Source: an uncultured Marinicella sp. (GTDB taxonomy: Bacteria; Pseudomonadota; Gammaproteobacteria; Xanthomonadales; Marinicellaceae). From it: DNA of 6,240 bases. The notes under the pieces were generated by a model. That model was not told the origin of the DNA. It saw only the letters and a list, made by a program, of their open reading frames with translations, and ran no database searches. Location: positions 1 through 6,240 of the forward strand of contig CALLLZ010000343.1 of the NCBI GenBank assembly GCA_938008005.1, written 5' to 3'. Shown one piece after another: positions 6,221 through 6,240 of this stretch. The first letter of the stretch is position 1; every line of letters starts with the position of its first letter. A program made the translations under genes and the position numbers.

Positions 6221-6240
6221 ATGTACTCCTTAAGAGAGTC
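6218..6240 (-). CDS. Possible 3' end of an upstream gene at the right edge
   Basis: Read on the minus strand from the right edge, the frame gives DSLKEYI and stops at TGA (6217-6219). In many gammaproteobacteria truB precedes rpsO, but these seven residues are far too few to identify anything and do not resemble the usual TruB end. It could equally be non-coding. Confidence 0.12.

Noticed and set aside
1..6240. CRISPR arrays, transposons, attachment sites, tRNA or rRNA genes, defence or toxin-antitoxin modules
   Set aside because: No regular repeat-spacer pattern, transposase, terminal inverted repeats, cloverleaf sequence or recognisable defence gene is visible on either strand.

Overview
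The window is an AT-rich stretch of a bacterial chromosome, roughly 40% G+C by eye. The adjacent rpsO-pnp pair and the style of the envelope genes point to a gammaproteobacterium. A genus cannot be named from this sequence. Most of the window is ordinary core-genome or envelope biology, and I do not see a defence system, CRISPR array, transposon, prophage or biosynthetic cluster.

Layout from left to right. Bases 2-697 (+) are the 3' end of an unrecognised protein that runs in from beyond the left edge. It converges on an outer-membrane-type M48 lipoprotein metallopeptidase (758-1561, -). Behind that is a small three-helix membrane protein of unknown function (1649-1957, -). A divergent promoter region (1958-2079) separates it from a secreted protein in which Sel1-like repeats flank a TonB C-terminal domain (2080-3417, +). 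That gene converges on the pnp end, and a strong hairpin at 3440-3470 with runs of A/T on both sides serves both strands. The right third carries pnp (3492-5588, -, GTG start) downstream of rpsO (5737-6003, -), with an intrinsic terminator between them. The rightmost 237 bases (6004-6240) hold the rpsO leader, a good promoter candidate with a GC-rich discriminator, and a tiny ORF with a strong Shine-Dalgarno sequence.

How the genes fit together. The rpsO-pnp pair makes ribosomal protein S15 and the 3'-5' phosphorolytic exoribonuclease PNPase. The terminator between them would work as an attenuator that sets how much pnp is read from the rpsO promoter. A second, weaker promoter candidate lies in the pnp leader. 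The left two thirds look like independent envelope genes: an outer-membrane quality-control protease, a small inner-membrane protein, and a periplasmic TonB/Sel1 protein. No visible link ties them to rpsO-pnp. The points most worth following up are the TonB/Sel1 architecture, the regulatory layout of rpsO and pnp, and the short ORF with a T9 run at the right edge.
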